The notes beneath the pieces were generated by a model that saw only the letters and a list, made by a program, of their open reading frames with translations, was not told where the DNA came from and made no database searches. From Rhodoluna sp. KAS3 (lineage in GTDB: Bacteria > Actinomycetota > Actinomycetes > Actinomycetales > Microbacteriaceae), in assembly GCF_026000575.1 (NCBI RefSeq), contig NZ_AP026910.1, forward strand, positions 248,001-312,000: 64,000 bases of DNA, read 5' to 3'. Positions 18,852-27,202 of the stretch are shown here, piece by piece (positions within the stretch are counted from its first letter, which is position 1; every line of letters begins with the position of its first letter). The position numbers and the translations under genes were made by a program.

Positions 18852-21515
18852 TTGGCATCAATCATTGACAAACTTCTTCGCGCTGGCGAGGGCCGCGTGC
18901 TGGCACGCTTGCGTAACTACGCAGACGCCATCAATGCACTTGAAGAAGACTTCAGCCACCTCACCGAAGAAGAGCTCCGCAACGAGACCACAGTTTTGCG
19001 CGACCGCTATGCAGCGGGCGAGAGCCTTGATGACCTGCTACCTGAAGCATTTGCTGCCGTTCGTGAAGCATCAAAGCGCACCTTGGGGCTTCGTCACTTT
19101 GATGTTCAGCTCATGGGTGGAGCCGCTCTTCACCTCGGCAACATCGCTGAAATGCGCACCGGTGAAGGTAAGACTTTGGTTGCCACCTTGCCTGCCTACC
19201 TAAACGCAATTGCTGGCCGCGGCGTGCACGTTGTGACCGTTAACGACTTTTTGGCCTCTTACCAGAGTGACCTGATGGGCCGCGTATTCCGCGCCTTGGG
19301 TATGACCACCGGTTGCATTATCTCGGGTCAAGACCCAGCAGAGCGCCGCGAGCAGTATCTGGCTGACATCACCTACGGTACGAACAACGAGTTTGGTTTT
19401 GACTACCTTCGCGACAACATGGCTTGGCAGCAATCAGATATGGTCCAGCGCGGCCACTTCTTTGCAGTGGTCGACGAGGTTGACTCGATTTTGATCGATG
19501 AGGCCAGAACTCCTCTAATCATCAGCGGCCCTGCCTCGGGTGAGGCCAACCGCTGGTTCACCGAGTTTGCCAAGATTGCTGAAAAGCTGCAGCCGGTTAT
19601 TGACTATGAAGTCGATGAAAAGAAGCGCACCGTCGGAATTCTTGAGCCTGGCATTGCCAAGGTCGAGGACTACCTGGGTATTACCAACCTGTACGAATCA
19701 GTCAACACACCACTGATTTCGTTCCTGAACAACTCAATCAAGGCAAAGGCCCTTTTCAAGCGCGACAAAGACTACGTCGTGATGAATGGCGAGGTCCTGA
19801 TTGTTGACGAGCACACCGGTCGTATTTTGGCGGGTCGTCGCTACAACGAGGGTATCCACCAGGCAATTGAAGCCAAAGAAGGCGTCGAGGTTAAGGCTGA
19901 GAACCAGACCCTGGCCACCGTTACTTTGCAGAACTACTTCCGCCTCTACAGCAAGCTATCGGGTATGACCGGTACTGCTGAGACCGAGGCTGCTGAGTTC
20001 ATGAGCACCTACAAGCTTGGCGTTGTTCCAATTCCGACCAACAAGCCAATGGTGCGACTTGACCAGCCAGACCTCATCTACAAGAACGAAGAGGTCAAGT
20101 TCAACCAGGTGGTCGTTGACATCGCCGAGCGCCACAAGAAGGGCCAGCCAGTTTTGGTTGGTACCACCAGCGTTGAGAAGAGCGAGTACCTGTCGAAGCT
20201 TTTGGCTAAGGCCGGAGTGCGTCACGAGGTATTGAACGCCAAGAACCACGCCCGCGAGGCATCAATCGTTGCTCAGGCTGGTCGCCTGGGTGCAGTAACC
20301 GTTGCTACCAACATGGCCGGCCGCGGTACCGACATCATGCTCGGTGGAAACGCAGAATTCCTTACGGTTGAGGCGCTAAACAAGCAGGGCCTAAACGCCG
20401 AGGAGACTCCAGAGGCCTACGAGGCAGCTTGGGCTACCGAGTTTGCCAAGATCAAAGAAGAAGTAACCGCAGAGGCTGAAAAGGTTCTGGCTGTCGGCGG
20501 TCTTTACGTTCTCGGCACCGAGCGTCACGAGTCGCGCCGCATCGATAACCAGCTGCGTGGTCGTGCCGGTCGTCAGGGTGACGTCGGTGAATCACGCTTC
20601 TACCTTTCGCTAACCGATGACCTAATGCGCCTGTTCAATTCAGGTGCCGCAAGCTCATTGATGAACCGTGCCAGTGTTCCAGACGAGATGGCTATTGAAT
20701 CAAAGGTGGTCAGCCGCGCGATTGCCAGTGCTCAGTCACAGGTTGAAGGCCGCAACGCCGAGATTCGTAAGAACGTTTTGAAGTATGACGATGTTCTAAA
20801 CCGTCAGCGTGAAGCAATTTACAGCGATCGTCGTCACATTCTTGAAGGCGACGACATTGCCGGACGCGTTGAGATTTTCTTGACCGATGCCATTACCGCC
20901 ATTGTCGAAGGCCACATTTCAGACCACGCCGGTAACGACTGGGATCTTGAAGCGCTATGGGCTGAACTCAAGGCCATTTACCCGATCAACCTCGAAATTG
21001 CAGAGGTTCTTGCTGAGGCTGGTAACCGCTCACGCTTGACCAAGGCTTGGTTGACGCGTGAAATCGTTAGCGATGCCAAGGTTGCCTACGCAAAGCGCAC
21101 CGTTGCTTTGGGCGAGCCGGCAATGCGCGAGTTGGAACGCCGAGTTGTGCTTTCAGTGGTTGACCGCAAGTGGCGCGACCACCTCTACGAGATGGACTAC
21201 CTAAAAGAAGGTATTGGTCTTCGTGCCATGGCTCAGCGTGACCCACTGGTTGAATACCAGCGCGAGGGTTACAGCATGTTCCAGCAGATGATGGGCCAGA
21301 TCAAAGAAGAGGTAATTGGCTTCTTGTTCAACGTTGAGGTTGAGGTGACTCCAGCTCCGCGTCCAGCGGCTGAGCAGTTGACTTACATCGCTCCGAACGA
21401 AGATGGCGCCGCCGAGGCTCACTCAGCCAACGAGGCAGCGCAGAAGAATGCCCCGACTACTCCTACTCAGAAGCCTGAGCAGGGTGGCCAGGGCAGCGCT
21501 TTCTTCCGTTCATAG
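18852..21515 (+). CDS. secA: Preprotein translocase ATPase SecA
   Basis: SecA drives Sec-dependent export. The 887-residue product has Walker A GEGKT (residues 104-108), the DEAD-type [13 protein letters not shown] and [11 protein letters not shown] of the second motor domain, and the scaffold and wing regions. The C-terminal zinc finger of proteobacterial SecA is absent; the tail ends [10 protein letters not shown]. The start is TTG at 18852 (product begins [13 protein letters not shown], as in other actinobacteria), preceded by GGTAGGGG. It converges on the Rv3235-like gene with a two-base gap and no visible terminator. Confidence 0.96.
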   Translation: MASIIDKLLRAGEGRVLARLRNYADAINALEEDFSHLTEEELRNETTVLRDRYAAGESLDDLLPEAFAAVREASKRTLGLRHFDVQLMGGAALHLGNIAEMRTGEGKTLVATLPAYLNAIAGRGVHVVTVNDFLASYQSDLMGRVFRALGMTTGCIISGQDPAERREQYLADITYGTNNEFGFDYLRDNMAWQQSDMVQRGHFFAVVDEVDSILIDEARTPLIISGPASGEANRWFTEFAKIAEKLQPVIDYEVDEKKRTVGILEPGIAKVEDYLGITNLYESVNTPLISFLNNSIKAKALFKRDKDYVVMNGEVLIVDEHTGRILAGRRYNEGIHQAIEAKEGVEVKAENQTLATVTLQNYFRLYSKLSGMTGTAETEAAEFMSTYKLGVVPIPTNKPMVRLDQPDLIYKNEEVKFNQVVVDIAERHKKGQPVLVGTTSVEKSEYLSKLLAKAGVRHEVLNAKNHAREASIVAQAGRLGAVTVATNMAGRGTDIMLGGNAEFLTVEALNKQGLNAEETPEAYEAAWATEFAKIKEEVTAEAEKVLAVGGLYVLGTERHESRRIDNQLRGRAGRQGDVGESRFYLSLTDDLMRLFNSGAASSLMNRASVPDEMAIESKVVSRAIASAQSQVEGRNAEIRKNVLKYDDVLNRQREAIYSDRRHILEGDDIAGRVEIFLTDAITAIVEGHISDHAGNDWDLEALWAELKAIYPINLEIAEVLAEAGNRSRLTKAWLTREIVSDAKVAYAKRTVALGEPAMRELERRVVLSVVDRKWRDHLYEMDYLKEGIGLRAMAQRDPLVEYQREGYSMFQQMMGQIKEEVIGFLFNVEVEVTPAPRPAAEQLTYIAPNEDGAAEAHSANEAAQKNAPTTPTQKPEQGGQGSAFFRS

Positions 21516-21517
21516 CC

Positions 21518-22027
21518 TCATAACACCGATAGCGCGGTTGCGCGCCAGCGATGGTTGATGCCTTCAAGACGAATCGTCACCGCACGGTTTCGTTTGACGC
21601 CGTTCAAAATTACGACCGACTCGACTACGCCGTCTCGAGGTGAATTTTGGCGCATGTGACCAACTGAGAATTTTTGATGATGAGCCTTGATGCCGTTTTC
21701 TTCACGATACTGCTGCGCCTGCTTGGCCTTGTTTTGCAAGCTTTGGTAAACGCCGTCGGTAAGGTATCTCGACAACTGATCAACCTGCCGGGTGCCGGCA
21801 ATTACTTCAATCACGCCGGTTGCTAGCAGTGCCAGGCTTTCGGTTGGGTTCGGCAAATCTTTTGAACTGATGAACTGGCGGCCAAAAAATTCTTCAGACT
21901 CGATGAAGTTCTTGGCGTTCCGATCCTTTTTCTTTGGAGCTCGCTTTTTTGCTGGCTGCTGCTTATTGCTCGGCACGGCCGAGCCGGTCTCTTTGCCGGA
22001 GTCGTCCGACTGCTCTGAACTGTTCAA
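21518..22027 (-). CDS. Rv3235-family protein
   Basis: This 169-residue protein has a charged, Lys-rich N-terminal 50 residues, then a helical stretch (LALLATGVIEVIAGTRQVDQL, split by a turn) and a beta-rich end with DGVVESVVILNGVKRNRAV and HRWRATALSVL. This is the pattern of the Rv3235-like family, whose gene is regularly close to secA in actinobacteria. No enzymatic motif is seen, and function is unknown. The start is TTG (22025-22027) behind a GGGGGA ribosome binding site; the ATG just upstream runs straight into TAA and is excluded. Confidence 0.7.
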   Translation of the reverse strand: MNSSEQSDDSGKETGSAVPSNKQQPAKKRAPKKKDRNAKNFIESEEFFGRQFISSKDLPNPTESLALLATGVIEVIAGTRQVDQLSRYLTDGVYQSLQNKAKQAQQYREENGIKAHHQKFSVGHMRQNSPRDGVVESVVILNGVKRNRAVTIRLEGINHRWRATALSVL

Positions 22028-22111
22028 TTACATTCCCCCATCTCTGATCCTTGACCTCGCAACGTGATGCGAAGAATCTGAAAGTATTGCTTCGCTATCA
22101 CCGGCGCAATG

Positions 22112-22134
22112 GGTGGATAACCGCTTGTGGATAA
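22112..22134 (+). other. Pair of DnaA-box-like sequences
   Basis: TGTGGATAA (22126-22134) is an exact match to the reverse complement of the DnaA box TTATCCACA; GGTGGATAA (22112-22120) differs by one base and lies 14 bases before it. A third exact copy is at 22638-22646, inside the next gene. There is no dnaA, dnaN or AT-rich unwinding region nearby, so this is not an origin. Confidence 0.4.
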
Positions 22135-22161
22135 CTTCCGTAGTCTTGTCGGAGGTCCGGA

Positions 22162-22167
22162 CATACT
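22162..22167 (+). promoter_or_regulatory. -10 box of the 22174 gene, leaderless type
   Basis: CATACT ends six bases before the ATG at 22174. A transcript starting at the usual distance would begin at or next to the start codon. There is no Shine-Dalgarno in those six bases. Confidence 0.4.
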
Positions 22168-22173
22168 GACGAA

Positions 22174-22665
22174 ATGTCATTTGATAACTTTTTTGAGGAT
22201 CTGGAAGCCCAGTTTGAGGCAGCCCAAAATAGGCCGATTGCCCAGATAATTAATGGCCAGTCTGCTTTGGCCGAGGTGCAGGATCAAGGCTTCGCACACC
22301 ACGTATTAGTGGCCCCCATGCTGGGCTGCGACTTCATCGCTGGCCTGGACAAAACGTTACCAATTTGGAATATTTTTTCCTTCAAAATGGTGCGCAGCAT
22401 ACGGTTCTTCCCGGGTGAGGAACCCGATTTGCCAAAGGTCCGTGAGGTCCAAAAATCTTTGGTTGCGCACTTGGGTGAGGTGGCTTTGCCGATGGCCATC
22501 GAGTGGCGCGGGGTTGACGATGAGAACTTCCGGTCTGCAAACCTGCTCGGGATTTCCGGCGAACTGCTCCTGATTGCGAAGGGGGAGTCGGTCATCGGTG
22601 TGCCAGCCCAAAGAATCGGGCAGATCAAAGTTTTGTCTGTGGATAATTTCGGCTACCAATTTTGA
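22174..22665 (+). CDS. Conserved-looking hypothetical protein upstream of the SAF/ParA pair
   Basis: I do not recognise this 163-residue protein. It starts with an acidic amphipathic stretch (MSFDNFFEDLEAQFEAAQ), then a mixed alpha/beta body with a short hydrophobic stretch (LLGISGELLLIA) near residue 128. There is no signal peptide, membrane helix or metal motif. It lies 20 bases before the SAF-domain gene on the same strand, so co-transcription is likely. Codon use resembles its neighbours, so it is a real local gene rather than a recent import. Confidence 0.6.
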   Translation: MSFDNFFEDLEAQFEAAQNRPIAQIINGQSALAEVQDQGFAHHVLVAPMLGCDFIAGLDKTLPIWNIFSFKMVRSIRFFPGEEPDLPKVREVQKSLVAHLGEVALPMAIEWRGVDDENFRSANLLGISGELLLIAKGESVIGVPAQRIGQIKVLSVDNFGYQF

Positions 22666-22684
22666 GAACTGGTGTGATTTGGGC

Positions 22685-23305
22685 ATGAAATCCACTCGCG
22701 CAAGAAAACCCTCGAATCACAAAATCAAGTTACTCGCCGCTGCAGTGGCGTTTGCTTTGATGGCCTACGGGGCAATTATTTGGTCACAGCAGGCCGCCGG
22801 AAACACTCAGCAGTATCTGGTTGCCATCAAAGGTCTGCCAGCTGGAGCCCAGGTGAGTAGCGAGGATTTCACCGTGGTTGAGTATCAACTTGGCAGTACG
22901 GGAGAGCATTATTTGGCACCGGATCAGTTGAGTCGTGGTTCCTATACTCTTGGGCCAATTCGCGCTGGGCAGCTGGTGGCCAAGAGCTACTTGGCCAATG
23001 CCGTGATCGATGCCAGGGTTCCGGTCGTGGTTACCTCGGCAATGGGCTTACCCGAGTCAATGCAACCTGGGTCATCGGCCGACATCTGGGTCACCCCGCA
23101 GCTTGCCGATAAATCTTTCGGGGAGCCTTATCTCTTGGTGTTGGCCGCCGAAGTTGCCAGACTGGCAGAGCCATCGGCTGTCTTTGCTGATGCCCCACCC
23201 GAAGTAGAGCTTTGGGTGCCCGCTGAGGCTGTACCTGCGGTGCTCAAGGCGCAATCCGGTGGCAGTGAGCTTTCTTTGGTTATGAGGGCAACCTTTGCAG
23301 ACTGA
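22685..23305 (+). CDS. SAF-domain membrane protein, CpaB-like
   Basis: The 206-residue product has a basic N-terminus, one membrane helix (about residues 13-33) and then an external SAF domain: VAIKGLPAGAQVSSEDFTVVEYQ, the GPIRAGQLV motif and a C-terminal beta domain. This arrangement is that of CpaB/RcpC proteins of Tad/Flp pilus systems and related wall-facing SAF proteins. ATG 22685 is the best start; upstream codons in frame overlap the preceding gene. It overlaps the ParA-like gene by 11 bases. No other pilus gene is in the window, so a pilus role is not shown. Confidence 0.72.
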   Translation: MKSTRARKPSNHKIKLLAAAVAFALMAYGAIIWSQQAAGNTQQYLVAIKGLPAGAQVSSEDFTVVEYQLGSTGEHYLAPDQLSRGSYTLGPIRAGQLVAKSYLANAVIDARVPVVVTSAMGLPESMQPGSSADIWVTPQLADKSFGEPYLLVLAAEVARLAEPSAVFADAPPEVELWVPAEAVPAVLKAQSGGSELSLVMRATFAD

Positions 23306-24161
23306 TACCCCAACACCTGCCAAGCTAGGCAAGATTATTGCCGTTTGGGGTGCGTCTGGTTCGCCGGGCAAAACCACGATTGCGGTAGGCATGGCTAACG
23401 AGTTAGCCGAGGCAGGTAAAACTGTGACTTTAATTGACCTTGATCTTGAAGCAAGTTCCACCGGTGTGCTGCTTGGGCTCGGAGATTCACCCGGCGGCAT
23501 AGCTGCTGCCGCAAGACTGGCGGGGCATTCCAGGTTTGACTCGGAACAGCTCCACCGGTTGGCAACCCCGGTTTCCTCTGGCAAGCACTCGTTTCAATTG
23601 CTTGGCGGTTTGGTTGCGGCAGAGCGCTGGGCCGAAATTGCCCCCGATCGCGCCGAGGAGGTGATTCTGGTCGCCGCCAAAAATTCTGAGTTTGTGGTTA
23701 TCGACCTAGGGTCCTCGCTTGAGGCAAATTTGCGCGACGTTTCCACTGGCCTTGATCGCAATAAAGTTACCAAACAGACTTTGACCATGGCCGATCAAAT
23801 CATCACAGTTTGTCTGGCTGATCCGGTCGGTATCTCCCGCTACTTGAGAGCCATCGACCAATTGGTTGAGCTTCGTCCGGGTGGTCAGATCTTTTGCGTG
23901 GTCAATCGCATGCGGGCATCGGTGTTGGGGTCATCGGCCAAGCAGCAGGTTGCCGAAACACTGGGGCGAATGGCCCAAATCACGGTTGACTGCTTTATCC
24001 CCGATGACCCCGCGGCGGCAGATTTTGCTATGCGGCAGGCAGTGCCCATCAGTCATGCCAAGCGAACCTCGCTGGCGCGAATGGCCATTGGCGTGCTGAC
24101 CAAAACATTGGTTCTTGGCGAGCGGTCCCAGTTGGACAGGCGCCTCGCTAAACTCGGTTAG
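23295..24161 (+). CDS. ParA/MinD-type ATPase, CpaE-like
   Basis: This 288-residue P-loop ATPase has Walker A GASGSPGKTT near residue 17, the switch region TLIDLDLEASS and the later VVIDLGSS, all as in the MinD/CpaE branch. The canonical KGG before the P-loop lysine is replaced by GAS. The TTG start at 23295 lies inside the end of the SAF gene (11-base overlap), indicating tight coupling. The stop is immediately followed by the GTG of the histidine kinase. A role in placing or powering an envelope system together with the SAF protein is inferred. Confidence 0.75.
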   Translation: MQTDTPTPAKLGKIIAVWGASGSPGKTTIAVGMANELAEAGKTVTLIDLDLEASSTGVLLGLGDSPGGIAAAARLAGHSRFDSEQLHRLATPVSSGKHSFQLLGGLVAAERWAEIAPDRAEEVILVAAKNSEFVVIDLGSSLEANLRDVSTGLDRNKVTKQTLTMADQIITVCLADPVGISRYLRAIDQLVELRPGGQIFCVVNRMRASVLGSSAKQQVAETLGRMAQITVDCFIPDDPAAADFAMRQAVPISHAKRTSLARMAIGVLTKTLVLGERSQLDRRLAKLG

Positions 24162-25637
24162 GTGTCAACGCTTAGTGAACTAATCAAGGCCAATGGCGGC
24201 CGCACCAGCCATGCCGACATCGAGTGGCTTCACCTACTCATGGCCGATTGGCAGCTGATTGCCGACTTGGTCTTTGCTGACCTAGTGCTTTGGGTTCCGA
24301 CCGGCGACGGCAACTTCGTTGCGGTAGGGCATGCGCGCCCATCAAGTGCGGCAACAATTTTCTACCGTGACATCAGCGGTGCGCCGGTTCGTAAAGAGTG
24401 GGCTGCGCAGGTTAGCGAGGCATTTAGCTCGGGCTTTATGGTTGAGAACCGGGTGCAATCCTCTGATGAGGGGTTTACGTCACGCCTCAGCGCCTATCCC
24501 GTTCGCCGCAGGGTATCGACCAAATCAGAAGAAGTTACCAAAGACCCGATCGCGGTTATTACCCGTCACACCAACCTCAGCGATGTCAAGGTTCCCAATC
24601 GACTCCAGCTCAACTACCTTGGTTGCGGTAATGACCTGCTCGACATGGTTGCGGCCGGGTACTTTCCTGACTTCGGCAACCCTACGGGCCCTCGCCGAGG
24701 GGCCCCGCGCGCCAATGACGGCCTGCTGCGCCTAGACGTTGACGGAAACGTCATCTTTGCTAGCCCAAACGGCCTATCGGCCTTCAACCGCCTTGGCATC
24801 AAGGGTGAGCTTGAGGGTCAGTCTCTGGTTACTGCGGCAACGCCGGTTCTAAAAGATCGCAACGTCGATGAGAGCTTGCCTCTGGTGCTTACCGGTCGCG
24901 CGCCTTGGCGCACCGACATGGAGTCACGAAATGTGACCCTTACGGTTCGGGCCATACCGCTGCGGTCAGCAAACGAGCGCACCGGTGCCATTGTCCTTTG
25001 TCGCGATGTAACTGAGTTGCGTCGTCAAGAGCGCGAACTAATTACCAAAGACGCGACCATCCGTGAAATTCATCACCGGGTAAAAAACAACTTGCAAACC
25101 GTGGCCAGTCTGCTGCGGATTCAAGCTCGACGAAGCCAGAGTGAAGAGGCAAAAGAGTCGCTGCAGCAGGCTATGCGCCGAGTTTCAGCTATTGCCCTGG
25201 TGCACGACACGCTTTCTGAAGGACTCAACCAAGACGTCAACTTTGACGAGGTCTTTGACCGAATCCTGATGTTGGCTACTGAAGTTGCATCGTCGATGAA
25301 CACTTCGGTTCGAACCATCCTTGATGGTCGATTTGGTCAGTTGAAGAGTGCGGTTGCCACACCACTCGCGGTTGCCCTTACCGAGGTAATCACCAACGCA
25401 GTTGAGCACGGTCTGGCCGAACGCAGCGGTGTGGTTGCTGTAAATGCCGAGCGTAAGCAGCGTCAGTTGCTAATCACCGTTTCTGACAACGGTAAGGGCC
25501 TGACCGACGGCAAAGTTGGCCAGGGCCTAGGCACTCAGATCATTCGCACCCTGATTGAGGGTGAGCTTCGCGGAAGCATCTTCTGGTCTTCGCCGAGTGA
25601 AGGCGGAGCCCGAGTGGCCATTTCAATTCCGATTTAG
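24162..25637 (+). CDS. pdtaS: PdtaS-type sensor histidine kinase (HisKA_2)
   Basis: The 491-residue soluble kinase has an N-terminal GAF-like domain (residues 1-150), a PAS domain (about 180-285) and a HisKA_2 domain with EIHHRVKNNLQT (tandem His304-His305; the second aligns with the HRxKN phosphoacceptor). The ATPase domain has EVITNAVEHG and DNGKGL. This architecture is that of PdtaS, which in mycobacteria signals to the antiterminator PdtaR. No pdtaR is in the window. GTG 24162 directly follows the preceding stop. The neighbouring convergent whiB1 matches the Mycobacterium arrangement. Confidence 0.9.
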   Translation: MSTLSELIKANGGRTSHADIEWLHLLMADWQLIADLVFADLVLWVPTGDGNFVAVGHARPSSAATIFYRDISGAPVRKEWAAQVSEAFSSGFMVENRVQSSDEGFTSRLSAYPVRRRVSTKSEEVTKDPIAVITRHTNLSDVKVPNRLQLNYLGCGNDLLDMVAAGYFPDFGNPTGPRRGAPRANDGLLRLDVDGNVIFASPNGLSAFNRLGIKGELEGQSLVTAATPVLKDRNVDESLPLVLTGRAPWRTDMESRNVTLTVRAIPLRSANERTGAIVLCRDVTELRRQERELITKDATIREIHHRVKNNLQTVASLLRIQARRSQSEEAKESLQQAMRRVSAIALVHDTLSEGLNQDVNFDEVFDRILMLATEVASSMNTSVRTILDGRFGQLKSAVATPLAVALTEVITNAVEHGLAERSGVVAVNAERKQRQLLITVSDNGKGLTDGKVGQGLGTQIIRTLIEGELRGSIFWSSPSEGGARVAISIPI

Positions 25638-25652
25638 CCCAATTGAGGCAAT

Positions 25653-25687
25653 AAAAAACCCGCCCTGCATTGCAAGGCGGGTTTTTT
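25653..25687. terminator. Bidirectional terminator between pdtaS and whiB1
   Basis: AAAAAACCCGCC (25653-25664) pairs with GGCGGGTTTTTT (25676-25687), with a short inner TGCA/TGCA pairing. It gives a T-run on both strands and ends both convergent genes. Confidence 0.93.
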
Positions 25688-25697
25688 GAAACTTTAT

Positions 25698-25952
25698 TTA
25701 GCCAGCACGACGTGCACGAGCGTACTTGCGCTTGAGTGACTTGCGCTCGTCCTCGCTTAGGCCACCCCAAACGCCGGTGTCCTGGTTTTCTTTGATTGCG
25801 TACTCAAGGCACTGGGTGGCTACGCCACACTCGCGGCAAACTGATTTTGCTTGCTCAATTTGGTCAACTGCAGGGCCGGTGTTACCAACTGGAAAGAAAA
25901 GTTCTGGATCTTCGGTGAGGCAACGAGACTCATTTAGCCACTGCATGTTCAT
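25698..25952 (-). CDS. whiB1: WhiB-family regulator, WhiB1/WblE type
   Basis: The 84-residue protein has cluster ligands Cys11, Cys39, Cys42 and Cys48, the segment DPELFFPVGNTGPA that defines the WhiB1/WblE group, the turn GVWGGLSEDERKSLKR and a basic Arg-rich tail. WhiB1 is a 4Fe-4S, nitric-oxide-sensitive partner of the main sigma factor and is essential in mycobacteria. The ATG at 25952 has AAAGGAA upstream; a second ATG two codons later is possible. It is divergent from the 26110 gene, with a 157-base region between. Confidence 0.93.
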   Translation of the reverse strand: MNMQWLNESRCLTEDPELFFPVGNTGPAVDQIEQAKSVCRECGVATQCLEYAIKENQDTGVWGGLSEDERKSLKRKYARARRAG

Positions 25953-26109
25953 ACGTGCGGTATTCCTTTATTTAGTAAAACTTAGGCGTTCTGCCAGACG
26001 AGGATGAAAGTCTTCACAAGTGGTGAATTACGCTAGAAGAGCGATTACTTTTCCTTCCAAAATCGTTTCACACCACAGCCCGTTTGGCAATACCCAATAT
26101 CGAGGAATT

Positions 26110-26520
26110 ATGAACAAAAACGCCGATAAGAAGCCAGTTCCGCTCATCATCGCTGTGCTTTTTGTGCTTCTCGAAGGGTTGGTGGTTGCCTACTTTGCAG
26201 CCCAATTGGGTTTTGGCATATTGATGGGTGATAGCCGTAGTCTGGTCACCGCAATTGCTCTATTTGCTCTTGTTGCGGCCGCCGCGGCGTGGGTTATTTT
26301 TGTCGCAATTTCTTTGCTTACGGGCAAGCGTTGGGCGCGAAGCGGAGCCTTGTTTTGGCAGCTGATTCAGCTGGCTGTTGCGACTGGATCTTTTAGCGGC
26401 CAATTCGGTAGTCAAGCCATTGGTTGGAGCCTAATTTTGCCTTCGGCTGTGGTGCTGGTGGCCCTGTTCAATAAGCAGACAATTGCTGCCACTATGAAGA
26501 GCTCAGACCCAGAAGACTAG
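26110..26520 (+). CDS. Small four-helix membrane protein, unknown function
   Basis: The 136-residue product has four hydrophobic segments (about residues 10-33, 43-68, 77-95 and 99-117) and a charged tail ending SSDPED. The ATG at 26110 follows GAGGAA; a frame extending back to 26020 has no supporting start signal. I recognise no motif beyond a likely actinobacterial conserved membrane protein. It converges on the peroxiredoxin gene with a 4-base overlap. Confidence 0.75.
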   Translation: MNKNADKKPVPLIIAVLFVLLEGLVVAYFAAQLGFGILMGDSRSLVTAIALFALVAAAAAWVIFVAISLLTGKRWARSGALFWQLIQLAVATGSFSGQFGSQAIGWSLILPSAVVLVALFNKQTIAATMKSSDPED

Positions 26521-26990
26521 ATTCCTAGTAGCTTTCGAAGCATTAGAACGTGGCCGGTTGCCTTTACGTTGTAGAGGGCAAGGGAAACTTTTCCGGTCTC
26601 GTCGATCGCAAAGGTTGACCGCAGAACACCGGTGTACTCGCGGCCGTAGAGCTTCTTGAGCCCGTAGGCGCCAAATGCCTTGTGAACCGATAGGTCGGCG
26701 TCGCTCAGCAATTCAAAGTTCAAGTCTTGGTTCTGCTGGAAAGTCTTTAGCTTCGGTACCGCATCAGGAGAGATGCCAAGAACTGTGTAACCTGCAGCCT
26801 TAAATGGGTTTAGGTTGTCGTTGAAGTCGCAGGCTTCTTTGGTGCAACCTGGGGTTGAGGCGGCAGGGTAGAAGTACAAAATGACTTTCTGGCCTCGGTA
26901 GTCAGATAGCGAAACAGGCTTTCCGTCTTGGTTCTCGACCGTAAAGTTTGGGGCTTCATCACCGGCAGCAAGTTTTTTCTCATCAGACAT
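26517..26990 (-). CDS. bcp: Thioredoxin-dependent peroxiredoxin, Bcp/PrxQ type
   Basis: This reduces hydrogen peroxide and organic peroxides using thioredoxin. The 157-residue product has the peroxidatic site PAASTPGCTKEAC with Cys49 and the resolving Cys54 five residues later, the pattern of atypical 2-Cys Bcp. ATG 26990 is chosen over a GTG at 26996 because a TAGACT -10 box (26998-27003) lies seven bases before the ATG, which suggests a leaderless message; the GTG would be almost inside the -10. Confidence 0.93.
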   Translation of the reverse strand: MSDEKKLAAGDEAPNFTVENQDGKPVSLSDYRGQKVILYFYPAASTPGCTKEACDFNDNLNPFKAAGYTVLGISPDAVPKLKTFQQNQDLNFELLSDADLSVHKAFGAYGLKKLYGREYTGVLRSTFAIDETGKVSLALYNVKATGHVLMLRKLLGI

Positions 26991-26997
26991 ATTCACC

Positions 26998-27003
26998 AGT
27001 CTA
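26998..27003 (-). promoter_or_regulatory. -10 box of bcp, decides the start codon
   Basis: On the minus strand TAGACT is followed by GGTGAAT and then the ATG of bcp. The spacing fits transcription starting at the initiation codon. Confidence 0.5.
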
Positions 27004-27050
27004 TTCGATGTGGTATTGTTGTTCTTCGTTGCGCTGATTCAGCTCAGCAC

Positions 27051-27126
27051 GCGCCTCTAGCTCAATCGGCAGAGCAACTGACTCTTAATCAGTGGGTTCC
27101 GGGTTCAAGTCCCGGGGGGCGCACCA
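27051..27126 (+). tRNA. tRNA-Lys (anticodon CTT)
   Basis: The acceptor stem GCGCCTC pairs with GGGGCGC, the anticodon stem-loop is ACTGA-CTCTTAA-TCAGT and the T-loop is GGTTCAAGTCC. The 3' CCA is encoded (27124-27126). The 76-base cloverleaf is complete. Confidence 0.97.
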
Positions 27127-27129
27127 ATC

Positions 27130-27162
27130 AAAATCCTTCACCATCGCGGTGGAGGATTTTTT
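27130..27162 (+). terminator. Terminator of tRNA-Lys
   Basis: Bases 27130-27142 pair with 27148-27160 (13 pairs, one G-U) around ATCGC, followed by a T-run. It begins three bases after the tRNA. Confidence 0.9.
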
Positions 27163-27202
27163 CGTTTGGAATAGCACCCACCCGGTCGGGGTTGTTTTCG
27201 AA

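Noticed and set aside
22028-22173. Replication origin near the DnaA-like boxes
   Set aside because: No dnaA, dnaN, gyrB or AT-rich cluster is present and only two to three boxes are seen.
26991-26996. GTG start two codons upstream for bcp
   Set aside because: It would sit one base after the -10 box and lacks a ribosome binding site; ATG 26990 is better.
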